DNA from: Flammula alnicola
Lineage: Eukaryota; Basidiomycota; Agaricomycetes; Agaricales; Strophariaceae
Length of the DNA stretch: 46,393 bases
Direction: 5' to 3'
NCBI GenBank assembly: GCA_015499995.1
Contig: JADNRV010000360.1
Location: forward strand, 1-46,393
Shown: piece by piece, positions 45,000 through 46,393 of the stretch
How the letters are laid out: every line of letters begins with the position of its first letter
Numbering within the stretch: position 1 is the first letter of the stretch
Notes under the pieces: model-generated
What the model saw: the letters and a program-made list of their open reading frames with translations, nothing else
Database searches by the model: none
What the model was told of the DNA's origin: nothing
Program-made: the position numbers and the translations under genes

Positions 45000-46393
45000 C
45001 GATCCAGTACCGTGGAGAGCCTTGCAATGATTTGCCTGCCCTGTGGGATGCCCTGCATGGCACGTACAATTCAGCGTCGGATAGAACATACGATGCTGCT
45101 CTCTTGGAGTCCATCCCGCAACTTCCTGTTCGGGAATGGGCTCCCTTTTCCCCGCTGGAACTCACGGAAGCTCTTTCTGCGTGTTCCGGTCTTTCTTCTC
45201 CGGGTCCGGATCATGTCAATTGGTCCCACCTGAAGAAGATTGTACGTCGGACCCTCACTCTGTGGAGGTCCTTATCTCGATTGCTAATGCCTGCATGCGT
45301 GTGGGTCATTGGCCGTCGCCCTTTAAGGAGTCTATGTCGGTTATTATCCCCAAACCCGGCAAGCCCTCGTACTCTACCCCTAAGGCGTTCAGGCCCATTG
45401 TGCTTCTGAATACTGTGGGGAAACTCATCGAGAAGATGATCTCGAACCGCATTCAGTTCGACGCTGTCGGCAGGATATATTTCACCCGAATCAGGTTGGA
45501 GGCGTCAGGGGACGCTCCACCGAGGACGCGGGTCTGTTTTTGACGCACATGGTGAGGGCTGGGTGGGCTAGAGGGTTGAGACTAGCATCCTTGCCTTTGA
45601 CCTTGCTCAGTTCTTTCCTTCTCTTAATCACGAGGTTCTCGTGATTATTCTCCGGAAGCTTGGATTTCCACCGCTGGTGGTCAAGTTTTTCAGTTCTTAT
45701 CTGGTAGAAAGGAAGACGCAGTATGCGTGGAATTCCTTCCTGTCAGACCCTCTACAGGCAGATGGGGCGTGGGACAGGGCTCTGCCCTGTCCCCTGTCTT
45801 GTCGCCATTTACTTGGCGCCTATCATGCGTCTTTTCTACAAGAGGTGCCGTGAGATTCATCTTGCGGTTGACCTTCTGTCATATGTGGACGATGGTACCC
45901 TGATTTCTCAGGAGACCGGACTCGATCCCAATGTTGTAAACCTTCGTAAGGCTTACAAGATTATATTTGAGCTTTTTACCAAGTTCGCCCTCGCTCTGGG
46001 CACGCGAAGTCGGAGATTTTTCACTTCGACAACACGGCTTCAGTTTATAATCCTGCCATTGACTTGGGTGAAGAACCCTACACTGCAGGCAAATGGCTCA
46101 AGCCTAAGCCGTTCTGGCGATATCTTGGTTTTACTTTGATCGCAAGCTCACTTTCAAGGAGCATGTGAGATACTACTCCACCAAAGGATTCACGTCGGTC
46201 GTCTCGATGCGAATGCTGGGGTCTTCTACCAGAGGGTTGCCGCCGCACCTTAAGCGCCTCCTCTACCGCACGTGCGTTATCCCCATAATTACTTATGGTT
46301 ACCGCATGTGGTATTTCCGCAAGGCTCGAAACAAGGGCTTATTGCGCAACTTACTAACGTCCAGCGTAAGGCTGGGCTTGGATTACTGGGTGC
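45000..46393 (+). pseudogene. LINE reverse transcriptase (Tad/I-like), decayed, partial
   Basis: The fragment starts with LPALWDALHGTYNSASDRTY and PFSPLELTEAL, then SPGPDHVNW, SVIIPKPGKPSYSTPKAFRP and LLNTVGKLIEKM. Motif A (LAFDLAQ), the GQGS-type motif and the catalytic SYVDDGTL (45870-45894) follow in different frames. Next come YLGFYFDRKLTFKEHV and LYRTCVIPIITYGY. Frame changes near 45235, 45480, 45560, 45770 and 46005 show it is dead. The endonuclease domain is absent (5' truncation at the gypsy Gag junction), and the 3' end is outside the window. Confidence 0.85.

Overview
The window looks like nuclear DNA of an agaricomycete (mushroom-forming basidiomycete). Genes are split by many short GT-AG introns of about 45-75 bp. 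The gene set (DyP-type peroxidase, PhyH dioxygenase, LRR-rich F-box-type protein) and the transposons (a tyrosine-recombinase retroelement, Ty3/gypsy, LINEs, pogo-like MITE) fit that group. No tRNA, rRNA, CRISPR or bacterial-type operon was seen. All exon models were made by hand from reading frames and splice signals and have not been checked against transcripts.

The left part (1-19 kb) is mostly single-copy. It holds the 3' end of an APH/choline-kinase-like gene (2-388, +), a five-exon PhyH-family dioxygenase with a 14-nt microexon (2463-3580, -), and a 587-bp pogo-like MITE upstream of that gene (3769-4355). Next come a 1090-residue protein with repeated dsRNA-binding-like modules and a proline-rich tail (4428-8043, -) and a TVP38/TMEM64-family membrane protein (8792-10778, -). 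An intronless LRR/F-box-like protein (12229-13728, +) and a complete eight-exon DyP-type peroxidase (17043-18896, +) follow. A 90-bp poly(A)-ended retroposon with a 12-bp target duplication lies in the long intergenic stretch between the last two.

The right part (19.4-46.4 kb) is a transposon nest. A decayed DIRS/Ngaro-type retrotransposon (19.65-23.9 kb, -) encodes Gag zinc fingers, RT, RNase H and tyrosine recombinase. Its RT intron carries a minisatellite whose units each form a hairpin. Three intron-rich plus-strand genes of unknown function follow (26.2-31.3 kb). The last ends only about 60 bp from the 3' end of a Ty3/gypsy pol running toward it. The gypsy copy (31.4-45.0 kb, -) is split twice: by a 5'-truncated LINE with a 15-bp target duplication (41.9-42.7 kb) and by a 6.7-kb giant inverted-repeat element flanked by TA (34.94-41.68 kb). 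That element has no recognisable transposase. It is built from subterminal tandem repeats, CAG/CTG-rich minisatellites in mirrored orientation, several near-perfect hairpins and a nested 830-bp fold-back element. Another decayed LINE (from about 45.0 kb, +) runs off the window.

The most interesting points are the giant palindromic element, whose removal at its TA ends restores the gypsy reading frame; the trio of spliced genes antisense to the gypsy pol; the covarying hairpin minisatellite; and the all-phase-1 exon structure of the repeat protein.
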